Source: JAWXUC01 sp044432975 (GTDB lineage Bacteria > Pseudomonadota > Alphaproteobacteria > RF32 > CAG-239). From it: DNA of 64,000 bases. Made by a program: the position numbers and the translations under genes. Below, one piece after another: positions 33,772 to 41,884 of the stretch (positions are counted from its first letter, which is position 1; each line of letters starts with the position of its first letter). The notes beneath the pieces were generated by a model that was not told the DNA's origin, ran no database searches, and worked only from the letters and a program-made list of their open reading frames with translations. The stretch lies in assembly GCA_044432975.1 (NCBI GenBank), contig JAWXUC010000001.1:62001-126000 (forward strand), in the 5' to 3' direction.

Positions 33772-34324
33772 TTTCATCTCCTATAAAATATTCATCATCT
33801 TGCCACTTTGACGGATTTTCGTCAATATATTTATAAATCTGCAAATAAGATTTTTCATCACGAATAACATACTCATAAAAAGAACGTTGCCAAATTTTAT
33901 TTGTATGCATATCATTAGCTTTACAAAATTTCAACCACTCAACCGACACTAATGATTTATAAGCTCCAACTATCTGTTGTAGGGACGCCCCTTGTGGGTG
34001 TCCTAATGATATATCCATATTTTCTAAAAACTTATCAATTTTAATGATTAAATGAATATGATTAGGCATAATAATATATTTTGTAACTTTTACACCATAT
34101 CTATCTTCAATTTCGTTGATTTTTTGTTGTGCTATTGTCCCTAATTTTGATAATTTCATTTGAGGACACCCACAAGGGGCGTCCCTACACACGTTAATAA
34201 ATTTGCCGAAAATGCATTTGTGTTTATCTGCACAGATTGTTATGAAATATGCACCGTCTTTGCTATAATCAAAATGTTGCAATCTTATAACTTTTCGACT
34301 TTTCAACACTTTAAATTCTCCCAT
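33764..34324 (-). CDS. REP-associated tyrosine transposase (RAYT, Y1_Tnp) with repeat insertions
   Basis: RAYTs mobilise REP-type hairpins with single-strand tyrosine chemistry. The 186-residue protein has YFITICADKHKCIFG at the start, the HUH metal motif MPNHIHLI (His89, His91), WQRSFYEYVIRDEKSY and a late YKYIDENPSKW that carries the likely catalytic Tyr. Residues 46-54 (CRDAPCGCP) and 108-117 (GHPQGASLQQ) are coded by two copies of the local hairpin repeat, inserted in opposite directions without breaking the frame. It overlaps nth. It may still be active; the insertions fall in loops beside the HUH core. Confidence 0.85.
   Translation of the reverse strand: MGEFKVLKSRKVIRLQHFDYSKDGAYFITICADKHKCIFGKFINVCRDAPCGCPQMKLSKLGTIAQQKINEIEDRYGVKVTKYIIMPNHIHLIIKIDKFLENMDISLGHPQGASLQQIVGAYKSLVSVEWLKFCKANDMHTNKIWQRSFYEYVIRDEKSYLQIYKYIDENPSKWQDDEYFIGDEND
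33978..34004. repeat. palindromic repeat inside the RAYT gene (arm 1)
   Basis: 27 bases beginning tgtagggacgcc and ending gtgtcct, a perfect reverse complement of 34163-34189. It is the same unit as in the 25.8-26.1 kb array and is read in frame. Confidence 0.9.
34163..34189. repeat. palindromic repeat inside the RAYT gene (arm 2)
   Basis: Perfect inverted copy of 33978-34004, 158 bases away. The two arms can pair in the transcript and enclose the HUH motif. Confidence 0.9.
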
Positions 34325-34387
34325 AACTTATCCAAACCTCCACTTTATAAAAACTCAAGATTTGGGATTTATAATAAGAAATAAAGA

Positions 34388-34431
34388 AAAATGTGAGGGA
34401 GTGTACATATTGGTACATGACCGAACATTTT
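34388..34431. repeat. structured 3' element after polA
   Basis: Outer arms AAAATGT/ACATTTT (34388-34394, 34425-34431), inner TGTAC/GTACA (34402-34406, 34413-34417), with the same spacing as at 28984-29027 but different outer bases, so the pairing is kept. A tctgtatta tail follows, as in the other copy. Confidence 0.6.
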
Positions 34432-34470
34432 ATCTGCAATTTCTGTATTAGAAACCCAAATATTGAGGTT

Positions 34471-37146
34471 TTAATGCGCGTCTTTCCAATTATCTGCTAT
34501 GCCATATTCTGCGCTCATTTTGACATCATATGGATTAACTTCTTCCATTGCTTGCTTAATAATCTTCGCTACTTCATCAGCCTCTTCTATCGGAGCCTCA
34601 AACACCAATTCATCGTGAACTTGGACTAACATTTTTGTTTTATAATTTTGCAAAACATCGGCAACTTTAATCATTGCTTTTTTAATCATATCTGCCGCAG
34701 CACCTTGAATTGGCGCATTAATAGCTACGCGTTCAGCTGAATTTGCCACACGCTTATTTTGATCATTAATACCAAAAATATTAATTTTTCTGCCCATTGG
34801 CGTTGTTACAAATCCGCTTCTTTTTGCCTCACTCACAGTCTTTTGCATATACTCTTTAATCTCTGGCATTGCCTTAAAATATGCATCAATATAAGCTTTT
34901 GCTTCATGGCGTTCTATGCCTAATTGATTAGCCAAACCAAACTCGCTCATTCCATAAACAATACCAAAGTTAATTGCTTTTGCATTGCTTCTGGTTCTTT
35001 TATCTACCTCATCATAAGGCACACCAAAAACTTGACTTGCTGTTTGAGTATGAATATCAACTCCATGCTCAAACGCATATTTTAATGCCTTAACATCTGC
35101 CACTGCTGCCAAAATGCGTAACTCAACCTGAGAATAATCAACCGCAATAATTTTGTGATTTTCATCTTTTGCCACAAAACAAGCCCTAATCTTTGCCCCA
35201 TCTTCGCTTCTAATTGGAATATTTTGCAAATTAGGATTTGAAGAAGCCAAACGCCCCGTATTAGTCGCTACTTGATTAAAAGAAGTATGAATTCTATTGT
35301 TTTTATCCAACTCATTAACCAAAGAATCAGTATATGTAGATTTCAACTTCGCAAACCCTCGCCAAGCCAACACTTTTGCTGGCAAATCGTGATTTTTTGC
35401 TAACTCTTCTAAAACATCGGCACTAGTAGATTTTATTTCAACACCCAAAACTTTTGCTAAAACTTCACCCACTTGCTTTGGAGAAGCGATATTAAATTCT
35501 ACCCCTGCAAGTTGATAAATTTCTTTTTCAATCTCAGCCAACTTCAACGCAAATTCAGAACTCAAAGATTTTAAGCAATCTAAACTTGTATAAATTCCTT
35601 CTCGCTCCATTTTTTGCAAAACAGAAATCAACGGACGGTCAAAAGTTTCATAAACATAAACTTGACGTTCACTAATTAATCGAGGTTTCAAAATATTATA
35701 CAAACGCAAAGTTATATCCGCATCTTCTGCTGCATATTTTAAAGCGTTTTCTAAAGAGACATCTTTAAATGTTTGATTTTTCTGTACCACTTCACCAAAC
35801 TTAATTGTTTTATAATTCAAGGATGTTTCCGCCAATTCATCTAAAGAATGCCCACGAGAAAGACTATCCAAAACATAAGACAACACACAAGTATCTTCAA
35901 TCGGATTAATATCAATATCACCCAAAACCTGAGACATAAAGTGCATATCAAACTTAATATTATGCCCAATCTTCAAAATAGATTTTGCTTTAAAAACAGA
36001 TTCAAAGTGCTTTTTAATAATATCTTTGCTTAACTGTTTAGGACGTTCTGAAAACAAATCAACACCATCACCACCGTGATTAATTGGAATATAAAACGCC
36101 CTGCCCTCAGCAGTTGCAATAGAAATGCCAACAATCTCATCAAACGTTGGGTTAATCCCCGTTGTTTCTGTATCAAATGCAAAAACACCTTTTTGTTTTA
36201 TTTCATCAACTAAAGAAATCAAGTCAGCTTCTTCAACAATAAGCTTATACTCTTTTTTAACTTCAACAACCTCTTGTCCACTTTGCTCTCCTGCCCAAGC
36301 TTGCAGGCGAGATTCTAAAGACCTAAACGCATATTTTTGCGCAAACTCTTTTATGGTCGCAGCATTTGGTTTTCTTAAAACAAAATCATCTAAAGATTGC
36401 TTTATCTCAACATCATTTTTGAGTGTTACAAGTTGTTTAGAAATTATAGCTTTTTCTTTTTCATTAATCAGCGATTCTCTGCGCTTGTTTTGCTTAATTT
36501 CGCCAGCTCTTTCCAATAATTCTTCCAAAGAACCATACTCATTAATAAGCAATGCCGCAGTCTTAAGCCCAATCCCAGCAACTCCAGGAACATTATCAGA
36601 GCTATCTCCAGCAAGTGCCTGAACATCAATCACCTTGCAAGGATGCACCCCAAATTTCTCCATCACCTCAGCTTCACCGCAATATTTATCTTTCATAGGA
36701 TCATAATATGCAATGCCTTCACAAATAAGTTGCATTAAATCTTTATCAGCCGAAACAACTGTTGCCTCATACCCTTCTTTTTTTGCTTTTTCAACCAATG
36801 TTGCAATTAAGTCATCAGCTTCATAGCCTTCCATTTCAATGCGGTGTAAATTAAGCGCATCAACAACTTCTCTAATAATGGCAAATTGCGGAACCAAATC
36901 TTCTGGCGGCTCTAAACGATTCGCCTTATAATCGGCGTAAATATCATTTCTAAAATTTTTTCTGGCAGCATCAAAAACCACAACGGAATGCGTACAATCC
37001 ATTTTTTGCGCCAATTTCATATACATATTAACAAAACCATAAACGGCATTAACAGGAGTTCCCTCAGGTGAGTTCATCGGAGGAATTCCATAAAAAGCTC
37101 GGAATATATACCCCGAACCATCAATCAAACAAATTTTCTTTTTCAT
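34471..37146 (-). CDS. polA: DNA polymerase I
   Basis: An 891-residue enzyme for Okazaki maturation and repair. The 5'-3' exonuclease domain (residues 1-290) has FDAARKNFRNDIYADYK, TVVSADKDLMQ and AGDSSDNVPGV; the 3'-5' exonuclease (~305-480) has FDTETTGINP and AEDADITLRL, so proofreading residues are present; the polymerase domain (~500-891) has VDYSQVELRILA, RSNAKAINFGIVYGMS and VQVHDELVFE. Complete and of normal length. The structured repeat lies nine bases past the stop. Confidence 0.97.
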   Translation of the reverse strand: MKKKICLIDGSGYIFRAFYGIPPMNSPEGTPVNAVYGFVNMYMKLAQKMDCTHSVVVFDAARKNFRNDIYADYKANRLEPPEDLVPQFAIIREVVDALNLHRIEMEGYEADDLIATLVEKAKKEGYEATVVSADKDLMQLICEGIAYYDPMKDKYCGEAEVMEKFGVHPCKVIDVQALAGDSSDNVPGVAGIGLKTAALLINEYGSLEELLERAGEIKQNKRRESLINEKEKAIISKQLVTLKNDVEIKQSLDDFVLRKPNAATIKEFAQKYAFRSLESRLQAWAGEQSGQEVVEVKKEYKLIVEEADLISLVDEIKQKGVFAFDTETTGINPTFDEIVGISIATAEGRAFYIPINHGGDGVDLFSERPKQLSKDIIKKHFESVFKAKSILKIGHNIKFDMHFMSQVLGDIDINPIEDTCVLSYVLDSLSRGHSLDELAETSLNYKTIKFGEVVQKNQTFKDVSLENALKYAAEDADITLRLYNILKPRLISERQVYVYETFDRPLISVLQKMEREGIYTSLDCLKSLSSEFALKLAEIEKEIYQLAGVEFNIASPKQVGEVLAKVLGVEIKSTSADVLEELAKNHDLPAKVLAWRGFAKLKSTYTDSLVNELDKNNRIHTSFNQVATNTGRLASSNPNLQNIPIRSEDGAKIRACFVAKDENHKIIAVDYSQVELRILAAVADVKALKYAFEHGVDIHTQTASQVFGVPYDEVDKRTRSNAKAINFGIVYGMSEFGLANQLGIERHEAKAYIDAYFKAMPEIKEYMQKTVSEAKRSGFVTTPMGRKINIFGINDQNKRVANSAERVAINAPIQGAAADMIKKAMIKVADVLQNYKTKMLVQVHDELVFEAPIEEADEVAKIIKQAMEEVNPYDVKMSAEYGIADNWKDAH

Positions 37147-37232
37147 GATTTTTATTATAAAGACATATATTAAATAGGCAAGTCTATATTTAACCCCAAA
37201 CCACTAATCAAACAATCACCACCACAAACAAA

Positions 37233-37278
37233 CTTTTAAAATACCATATACGGATTCCGTATATGGTATTTTTAAAAG
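37233..37278. repeat. 45-bp palindrome in the polA upstream region
   Basis: Arms of about 21 bases around ATT with one unpaired A, same core as 33034-33070 (TACC-AT-ATACGGATTCCG). It lies in a divergent promoter region, so it is not a simple terminator. Confidence 0.6.
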
Positions 37279-37410
37279 CATTAACTGCATAATTTATATA
37301 AATACATTATTTATATAAACACATTTTTCCAAAATTTTGTCAAAAACAATTTGACGAATCGCAAATTTTGTGATATATTCCTTTTCAATAACCAATTAAA
37401 AACATTTATT

Positions 37411-37929
37411 ATGACTAATAACAAAAAAGGGTTTATCCAACACCCAACAAAAAAAGTTGAATTGAAAGCTTTGTACGGAACACTTGCAGAATTTGAAGAA
37501 TATATTGAGAAATATTGGCTTCTACAGTCATCTCAACTACTTCTTCTAGAACCAGGGATGGAAGAAAAAAGAGAGATGTACCTCTCAAAACGTCGTCCTT
37601 GTTCTGAGTTTGTCTGGAAAGTATTAACAACCGATGAATTCCTTGAAAATGTTGACCTTGTAAAAAAGAGCATCATTGGCTGTTCACTTGACGCAAACAA
37701 CGAAATTGAAGTCGTTGTCCTTGAAGACGCAGTTCTTCTAGAAGAGTATATTACAAACAACCCTAGCGGTCCATACCTTCATGAAGAAACGTTTAATTTT
37801 ATTAACAATTGCCCTGGTGGAATCAATATTGAAAACATCGAAAAGTATCGTCGTCCTCAAAGTACATCATCAACTTCAATGGGAGATTTATTCTCTCCAG
37901 AAATGTTGGCAAAACTAAATATTAACTAA
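37411..37929 (+). CDS. hypothetical protein (foreign island, 1)
   Basis: I do not recognise this 172-residue soluble protein. It starts MTNNKKGFIQHPTKKVELKA and is rich in Leu and Glu with a C-terminal Ser/Thr linker (RRPQSTSSTSMGDLFSPEM). Codon use differs from the neighbours: CTT, CTA and CTC serve for Leu where native genes use TTA, with CGT for Arg. The ATG at 37411 has no ribosome site (only A and T upstream); a longer frame to 37351 is less likely. Its neighbours 37942 and 38370 follow at short spacing, so this is an operon. Confidence 0.7.
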   Translation: MTNNKKGFIQHPTKKVELKALYGTLAEFEEYIEKYWLLQSSQLLLLEPGMEEKREMYLSKRRPCSEFVWKVLTTDEFLENVDLVKKSIIGCSLDANNEIEVVVLEDAVLLEEYITNNPSGPYLHEETFNFINNCPGGINIENIEKYRRPQSTSSTSMGDLFSPEMLAKLNIN

Positions 37930-37941
37930 AAAAATTCTTTT

Positions 37942-38370
37942 ATGAGTAGAAATTATGCAGACCGCATGAAGGTCGTAACAGCTCAAGGCATTAACGCCAA
38001 AGAACAGCTTTTTAAAAACCAAATAGCCCAAAAGCTAGGTATTCAAACCCCAGCCACATGGCTAGAAATAGTAAAAACGGCAGAGAAAAGAAATTTCAAC
38101 CTTCTGCAGATCTTAAAAGAACTCAAGGCAAAAAGAAAGCCCCTAAAAAAAGAAGAATTCTTTTATCTTGATGCAATCAAGATTGTTAAAGAGCTCAAAG
38201 CTGGTGCAAAAACATGCCACCAAGAAGTTCTAATGATTGAGAGTGTAAAGTGTGGAGATCTAGAAATTAATTTCTTCACCATCCAAGACAAGTATTTATA
38301 TCGACTTGGAGAATTTGCAAAGATCGAAATAAGCAACAAAAAAGTAAATATTTTCAAATTTGTAGCCTAA
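37942..38370 (+). CDS. hypothetical protein (foreign island, 2)
   Basis: A 142-residue protein of unknown family, basic and helical, with KLGIQTPATWLEIVKTAEKR and a C-terminal beta part. There is no ribosome site before the ATG (TAAAAAAATTCTTTT). Codon use is as in the previous gene. Its stop TAA overlaps the next ATG (TAATG), a sign of translational coupling. Confidence 0.68.
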   Translation: MSRNYADRMKVVTAQGINAKEQLFKNQIAQKLGIQTPATWLEIVKTAEKRNFNLLQILKELKAKRKPLKKEEFFYLDAIKIVKELKAGAKTCHQEVLMIESVKCGDLEINFFTIQDKYLYRLGEFAKIEISNKKVNIFKFVA

Positions 38371-38534
38371 TGGGAAAGTTGATAAAAGAAGTCATGAAAT
38401 TCGCTAAAGATTGGGGAATCATCATGACCGAGGAAAAAGCAAAAAAAGCCCTCGAAAGAAACAACCTCAATATTGAGGATGTAAAGTATGAATACACAAC
38501 AGGTAGCGATTACGCCCGTGTATTCCAGTGTTAA
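38370..38534 (+). CDS. 54-residue hypothetical protein (foreign island, 3)
   Basis: 54 codons from ATG (38370) to TAA (38534). The product starts MGKLIKEVMKFAKDWGIIM and ends with YARVFQC. It resembles no known family. The TAATG junction and matching codon use (CTC, GCC, ACC) make it likely to be real and co-translated with 37942. A terminator follows at 38554. Confidence 0.6.
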   Translation: MGKLIKEVMKFAKDWGIIMTEEKAKKALERNNLNIEDVKYEYTTGSDYARVFQC

Positions 38535-38553
38535 ACCCTTAAAATAAAAAAAG

Positions 38554-38593
38554 AAAAAAGGCATCTGTATTTTATAATACCGATGCCTTTTTT
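38554..38593. terminator. terminator of the foreign island
   Basis: 12-base arms aaaaaaggcatc / gatgcctttttt (38554-38565, 38582-38593) with a small inner stem; it works for both the plus-strand genes and the lipoprotein gene on the minus strand. Confidence 0.8.
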
Positions 38594-38612
38594 CATAAAC
38601 TAAAGTAAAAAA

Positions 38613-39155
38613 CTAGTTTTTACCCAACTGTGTTTTTCCAACAGGTTTATCAATAACTTTGACTGTGCCCTTTTCTCCCCAATGAGAGTTAACAAACACC
38701 TTTTTGCCATTGTTTTTGACCTTTCCATGGAATACAAACTCGCGGTAACCTTTGCTACAATAACCAGTAAGCCAAACTGTGTTATCTCCTTCATTAATAA
38801 CAATCTTCTCTGCTTTAAAATCAGATGAGATTTTATAACCAAGAGAATTTTTACCACCAGTAAAGGTTAGCTCTACAGGTTTAGGAGTAATGTAACGAAG
38901 CTCTGTAGTTCTGATGTAAAAAACATCGTCAATCTTTGCCTTTACAGAAGAAACGTCAAAGAGAGCGTTATAATAGGTAACTTTGCCGCAATCAGATGCA
39001 TTAATAGTTACTGTTTTAACAATTGACTTTGGCTTCTCAACTACAGGTGTAGAAACTTGTGTTACTTGTTGTTTGTCTTCTTGTTTTTTGTCTTTGCAAG
39101 AAGTTATGCCCAAAGCGACTACAGCGATAAGCACGAAAGATAAGAATCTTTTCAT
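38613..39155 (-). CDS. lipoprotein (foreign island, 4)
   Basis: A 180-residue lipoprotein: signal peptide with lipobox IT-SC (Cys20), followed by the charged KDKKQEDKQQ stretch. The mature part is beta-rich and ends KVIDKPVGKTQLGKN. Lipoproteins with a Cys followed by charged residues are typical of Bacteroidota surface export; that is inference. There is no ribosome site before the ATG (AAAAACAAAAAAAACT). Codon use differs from the native genes (GTT, GTA and AAG are frequent). Confidence 0.7.
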   Translation of the reverse strand: MKRFLSFVLIAVVALGITSCKDKKQEDKQQVTQVSTPVVEKPKSIVKTVTINASDCGKVTYYNALFDVSSVKAKIDDVFYIRTTELRYITPKPVELTFTGGKNSLGYKISSDFKAEKIVINEGDNTVWLTGYCSKGYREFVFHGKVKNNGKKVFVNSHWGEKGTVKVIDKPVGKTQLGKN

Positions 39156-39248
39156 AGTTTTTTTTGTTTTTAAGATGGATGAATAATTAAATTAATTATG
39201 TATATTTACCCTAAATATAAACAATCATTATTTTTTGTCAATAAGTTT

Positions 39249-40019
39249 TTACAACAAAACATTATTTATTCTTTGCTTAGCCAATTTAAAGTGATTTGCA
39301 TCCATTTCAACACCTATAAATTTTCTATTCATTATTTTAGCAGCAACCCCCGTTGTTCCACTCCCCATAAATGGATCAAAAATCACATCTCCTTCTTTAG
39401 TCGAGGCAGCTATAATTCTATGCAACAATGCTAAAGGTTTTTGCGCAGGATGTTTATTGAAAGCTTTTTCTTTATTATCTGGCGGACAAATAGACCAAAC
39501 AGTCCTCATTTGTTTTCCTGGATTTTTAAGAATATCTTTAGGAAAATTACCATTTTTCATCGCATCATAATTAAAATAATGCTTACCTTTTTTATCCTTT
39601 TTTGCCCAAATCAAGGTCTCGTGAGAAGCTGTAAAATATTTACAACTCAAATTTGGCGCCGCATTAGGCTTAAACCACGCAACCTCGTTTAATATATGAT
39701 ACTTTTCTAACATCATAGCCAATCCGCAAGAATGAATAGAATGATAAGTACCGCTAACCCAAATTGTTCCATTAGGCTTCAAAAGACGCTTACATTCATG
39801 CAACCATTTAGTATGAAACTCAAAGTCTTCTAGAATATCTCCACCTTTGTCCCAATCACCTTTATCAATTTTAACTAGCTTGCCATTAACACAACTAGTC
39901 CCCGTTTTTGAAAGCATATATGGAGGATCTGCAAAAATCATATCAAAACTCTCATCATCAAAAGTTTTAACTACTTCAAAAAAATCATCATTAAAAAGTT
40001 TTACTGTCATAAAAATCAT
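39249..40019 (-). CDS. DpnA-like adenine-N6 DNA methyltransferase (beta class)
   Basis: The catalytic motif comes first (IFADPPYMLSKTG, residues ~28-40) and the SAM motif near the end (FDPFMGSGTTGVAAK), the beta-class order. GDWDK after the catalytic motif and KPNAAPNLSCKYFTASHETL are close to DpnA/M2.DpnII-type enzymes, which methylate GATC and can act on single-stranded DNA; that specificity is inference. No restriction gene is beside it, so it looks like an orphan. A start at 40010 (three codons later) is also possible. A perfect 36-bp palindrome lies upstream. Confidence 0.85.
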   Translation of the reverse strand: MIFMTVKLFNDDFFEVVKTFDDESFDMIFADPPYMLSKTGTSCVNGKLVKIDKGDWDKGGDILEDFEFHTKWLHECKRLLKPNGTIWVSGTYHSIHSCGLAMMLEKYHILNEVAWFKPNAAPNLSCKYFTASHETLIWAKKDKKGKHYFNYDAMKNGNFPKDILKNPGKQMRTVWSICPPDNKEKAFNKHPAQKPLALLHRIIAASTKEGDVIFDPFMGSGTTGVAAKIMNRKFIGVEMDANHFKLAKQRINNVLL

Positions 40020-40069
40020 TTTAAGATAATTTTTTTATAAAGAAAGAAATTTATTAAACATGTTCAAAA

Positions 40070-40105
40070 AGTATTTTCTAGTTTTCTAGAAAACTAGAAA
40101 ATACT
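40070..40105. repeat. 36-bp perfect palindrome
   Basis: No loop: agtattttctagttttct and its exact complement. It lies between the divergent methylase gene and ybaB, so it is not a terminator for either by direction. Confidence 0.85.
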
Positions 40106-40180
40106 AACTATGAACAATTAACAAAAAATAATTGCAATTAATTCAACTCTTCCCTATATTAAACTCAAGGAGAAAATATT

Positions 40181-40486
40181 ATGATGAATATGCAAAATTT
40201 AATGAAACAAGCGCAGGCAATGCAAGCAAAAATGATGGCAGAGCAAGAAAAATTAAAACAAGAAGAGTTTTCTGGCACATCTGGTGGCTCTATGGTTTCT
40301 GTTATCATTAATGGTGAATATGAACTTAAAAAATTAAATTTAGATAAAAGCTTAATCAACGCAGATGAAGTTGATATTTTAGAAGACTTAATTATTGCAG
40401 CTTTCAACGACGCAAAAAAGAAAGCTGATGCAAAAACAAAAGATTCTATGAGTGCCTTAACTGGCGGAATGAAACTACCTTTTTAA
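40181..40486 (+). CDS. ybaB: YbaB/EbfC nucleoid-associated protein
   Basis: A 101-residue DNA-binding protein that forms dimers. It shows the N-terminal helix (MNMQNLMKQAQAMQAKMMAE), the core EFSGTSGGSMVSVIINGEYE and the last helix ending MSALTGGMKLPF, all typical. It starts one base upstream of recR, the usual pair, but both have been separated from dnaX, which normally precedes them. Confidence 0.94.
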   Translation: MMNMQNLMKQAQAMQAKMMAEQEKLKQEEFSGTSGGSMVSVIINGEYELKKLNLDKSLINADEVDILEDLIIAAFNDAKKKADAKTKDSMSALTGGMKLPF

Positions 40487-40487
40487 C

Positions 40488-41084
40488 ATGAAAAACAATA
40501 CACAAATTAATAAATTAATAAAAATAATCTCAAAGTTGCCCTCTTTAGGACAACGTTCTTCCAGAAGAATTGTATTATCATTATTAAAAAGAAAAGAAGA
40601 CATTTTAATCCCCTTAATTGCAAGCCTTAAAGATGTTAATGACAACCTAAAAACTTGTGAAATTTGTGGCAACTATGATACAGAAACCACTTGCCACATC
40701 TGTAGAGATTTGCAAAGAGACAGCAAAACCATTTGCGTTGTTGCCGATGTCTCTGACTTATGGGCGATTGAACGAGCTGGCTTATTTAAAGGAAAATACC
40801 ACATCTTAGGTGGTATTTTATCTGCCCTTGAAGGAGTTACTCCTCAAGACTTAAGTTTCATACCTTTATTTAACCGCATAGAAGAAGGCAATATACAAGA
40901 AATTATCATAGCCCTGCCCGCAACCATTGACGGACAAATAACTTCTCATTATATTGTTTCAAAATTAAAAGAAACAGACATAAAAATCACAACTCTTGCT
41001 CAAGGAATTCCACTAGGAGCAGAGCTAGATTATATGGACGAAGGAACAATAGGACTTGCCTTCAAATCAAGAAAAGATATTTAG
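40488..41084 (+). CDS. recR: recombination protein RecR
   Basis: RecR forms a clamp with RecO (encoded at 2282) and loads RecA. The 198-residue protein has the helix-hairpin-helix region (KLPSLGQRSSRRIVLSLLKR), the zinc finger CEICGNYDTETTCHIC and the Toprim domain (ICVVADVSDLWAIERAGLF). Normal length and order. Confidence 0.96.
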   Translation: MKNNTQINKLIKIISKLPSLGQRSSRRIVLSLLKRKEDILIPLIASLKDVNDNLKTCEICGNYDTETTCHICRDLQRDSKTICVVADVSDLWAIERAGLFKGKYHILGGILSALEGVTPQDLSFIPLFNRIEEGNIQEIIIALPATIDGQITSHYIVSKLKETDIKITTLAQGIPLGAELDYMDEGTIGLAFKSRKDI

Positions 41085-41244
41085 TTTTAGATTTCATTAA
41101 CCTTTCACCTTCAGCCAGCAAATAAAAATAAACTTAAAAATCAAACACATACAAAAAAAACAAAATTAAAAAATTGATATTTTGTCTTTCAATATTATTA
41201 TCTATATCAGAACTGTTAAATGTTTTATTAAGTAGGAGAAAGAA

Positions 41245-41439
41245 ATGGAAAACTTAACAAAACGACAGTCTGAGGTCGTAAGACTAATCGCTCAGGGTCT
41301 ACCCAACAAAGAAATTGCTTATAGACTAGGTGTTAGCGAATCAACTATAAAACTTCACGTTAATGCAATATTAAAAACTTTTCATGTTCACAACAGAACC
41401 CAAGCTCTGTTATTTGCACAACAAAATCACTTTATTTAA
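41245..41439 (+). CDS. stand-alone LuxR-type (GerE) helix-turn-helix protein
   Basis: A 64-residue protein that is almost only a GerE domain: TKRQSEVVRLIAQGLPNKEI, then AYRLGVSESTIKLHVNAILK. The glutamate-containing E-V-V-R and the K-E-I-A turn match LuxR/NarL DNA-binding ends. It has AGGAG before the ATG. Without a receiver domain it is either constitutive or needs a partner. It has no obvious target nearby. Confidence 0.88.
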   Translation: MENLTKRQSEVVRLIAQGLPNKEIAYRLGVSESTIKLHVNAILKTFHVHNRTQALLFAQQNHFI

Positions 41440-41603
41440 CTAACGCGAAATTCATATAAGAAAGAAGTAGGTATTTTCTTGCACTTTTTAACGTAGGGCC
41501 GGGGCTTGCTCCCGCCGTCAGGCACTGCCCAAAGGCGAGAGCACCCCAACCTACAATTAGATGCACCAACTTTTTAAAATCAATAAACTAGAGTATTTAT
41601 AAC

Positions 41604-41748
41604 TAAGGCAAAAATAAATGATTGTGTTTTATAATAATTTGTAGGGAATGGTCTTGACCATTCCTTTGAAATTAGCCATATTATACAAGGAACAGTCAAG
41701 ACTGTTCCCTACAAGAGATATGCAATCAAATAATTTTGCGTTTGCTAT
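41604..41748. repeat. 140-bp dispersed repeat, copy 2
   Basis: Nearly identical to 2083-2225, with TCAAGACT where copy 1 has TCTTGACT (the loop is inverted) and a one-base indel near the end. Confidence 0.85.
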
Positions 41749-41803
41749 ATAAGGTTAATAATTACATACTATACAAACAAAAAAATACAAGAATATCAAA
41801 TAC

Positions 41804-41841
41804 ATTACCAATAACGTTATACGTACAACGTTATTGGTAAT
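41804..41841. terminator. 15-bp palindromic hairpin
   Basis: attaccaataacgtt (41804-41818) pairs with 41827-41841 around an eight-base loop between convergent genes; no T-run, so terminator function is only inferred from position. Confidence 0.5.
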
Positions 41842-41854
41842 ATACAAAAACATC

Positions 41855-41884
41855 AAAAAAAAGCCCTGATTATTCAGGACTTTT
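41855..41884 (-). terminator. terminator at the end of the second ppx/gppA gene
   Basis: aaaagccctga (41859-41869) with tcaggactttt (41874-41884); the stem overlaps the last codons, followed by a T-run on the minus strand. Confidence 0.7.

Larger units (their letters stand above)
41440..41869. repeat. intergenic stretch with dispersed repeats
   Basis: No gene was seen. It contains a hairpin of the 'gtagggccggggcttgctcc' type near 41491-41556, the second copy of the 140-bp repeat at 41604-41748 and the palindrome at 41804-41841. Confidence 0.75.

Noticed and set aside
33978..34189. Frameshifted or broken transposase (pseudogene)
   Set aside because: The frame is open through both repeat insertions and the HUH and late Tyr motifs are kept.
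37351..37410. Longer N terminus for the gene at 37411
   Set aside because: The added residues have no ribosome site, and the first recognisable protein-like sequence starts at 37411.
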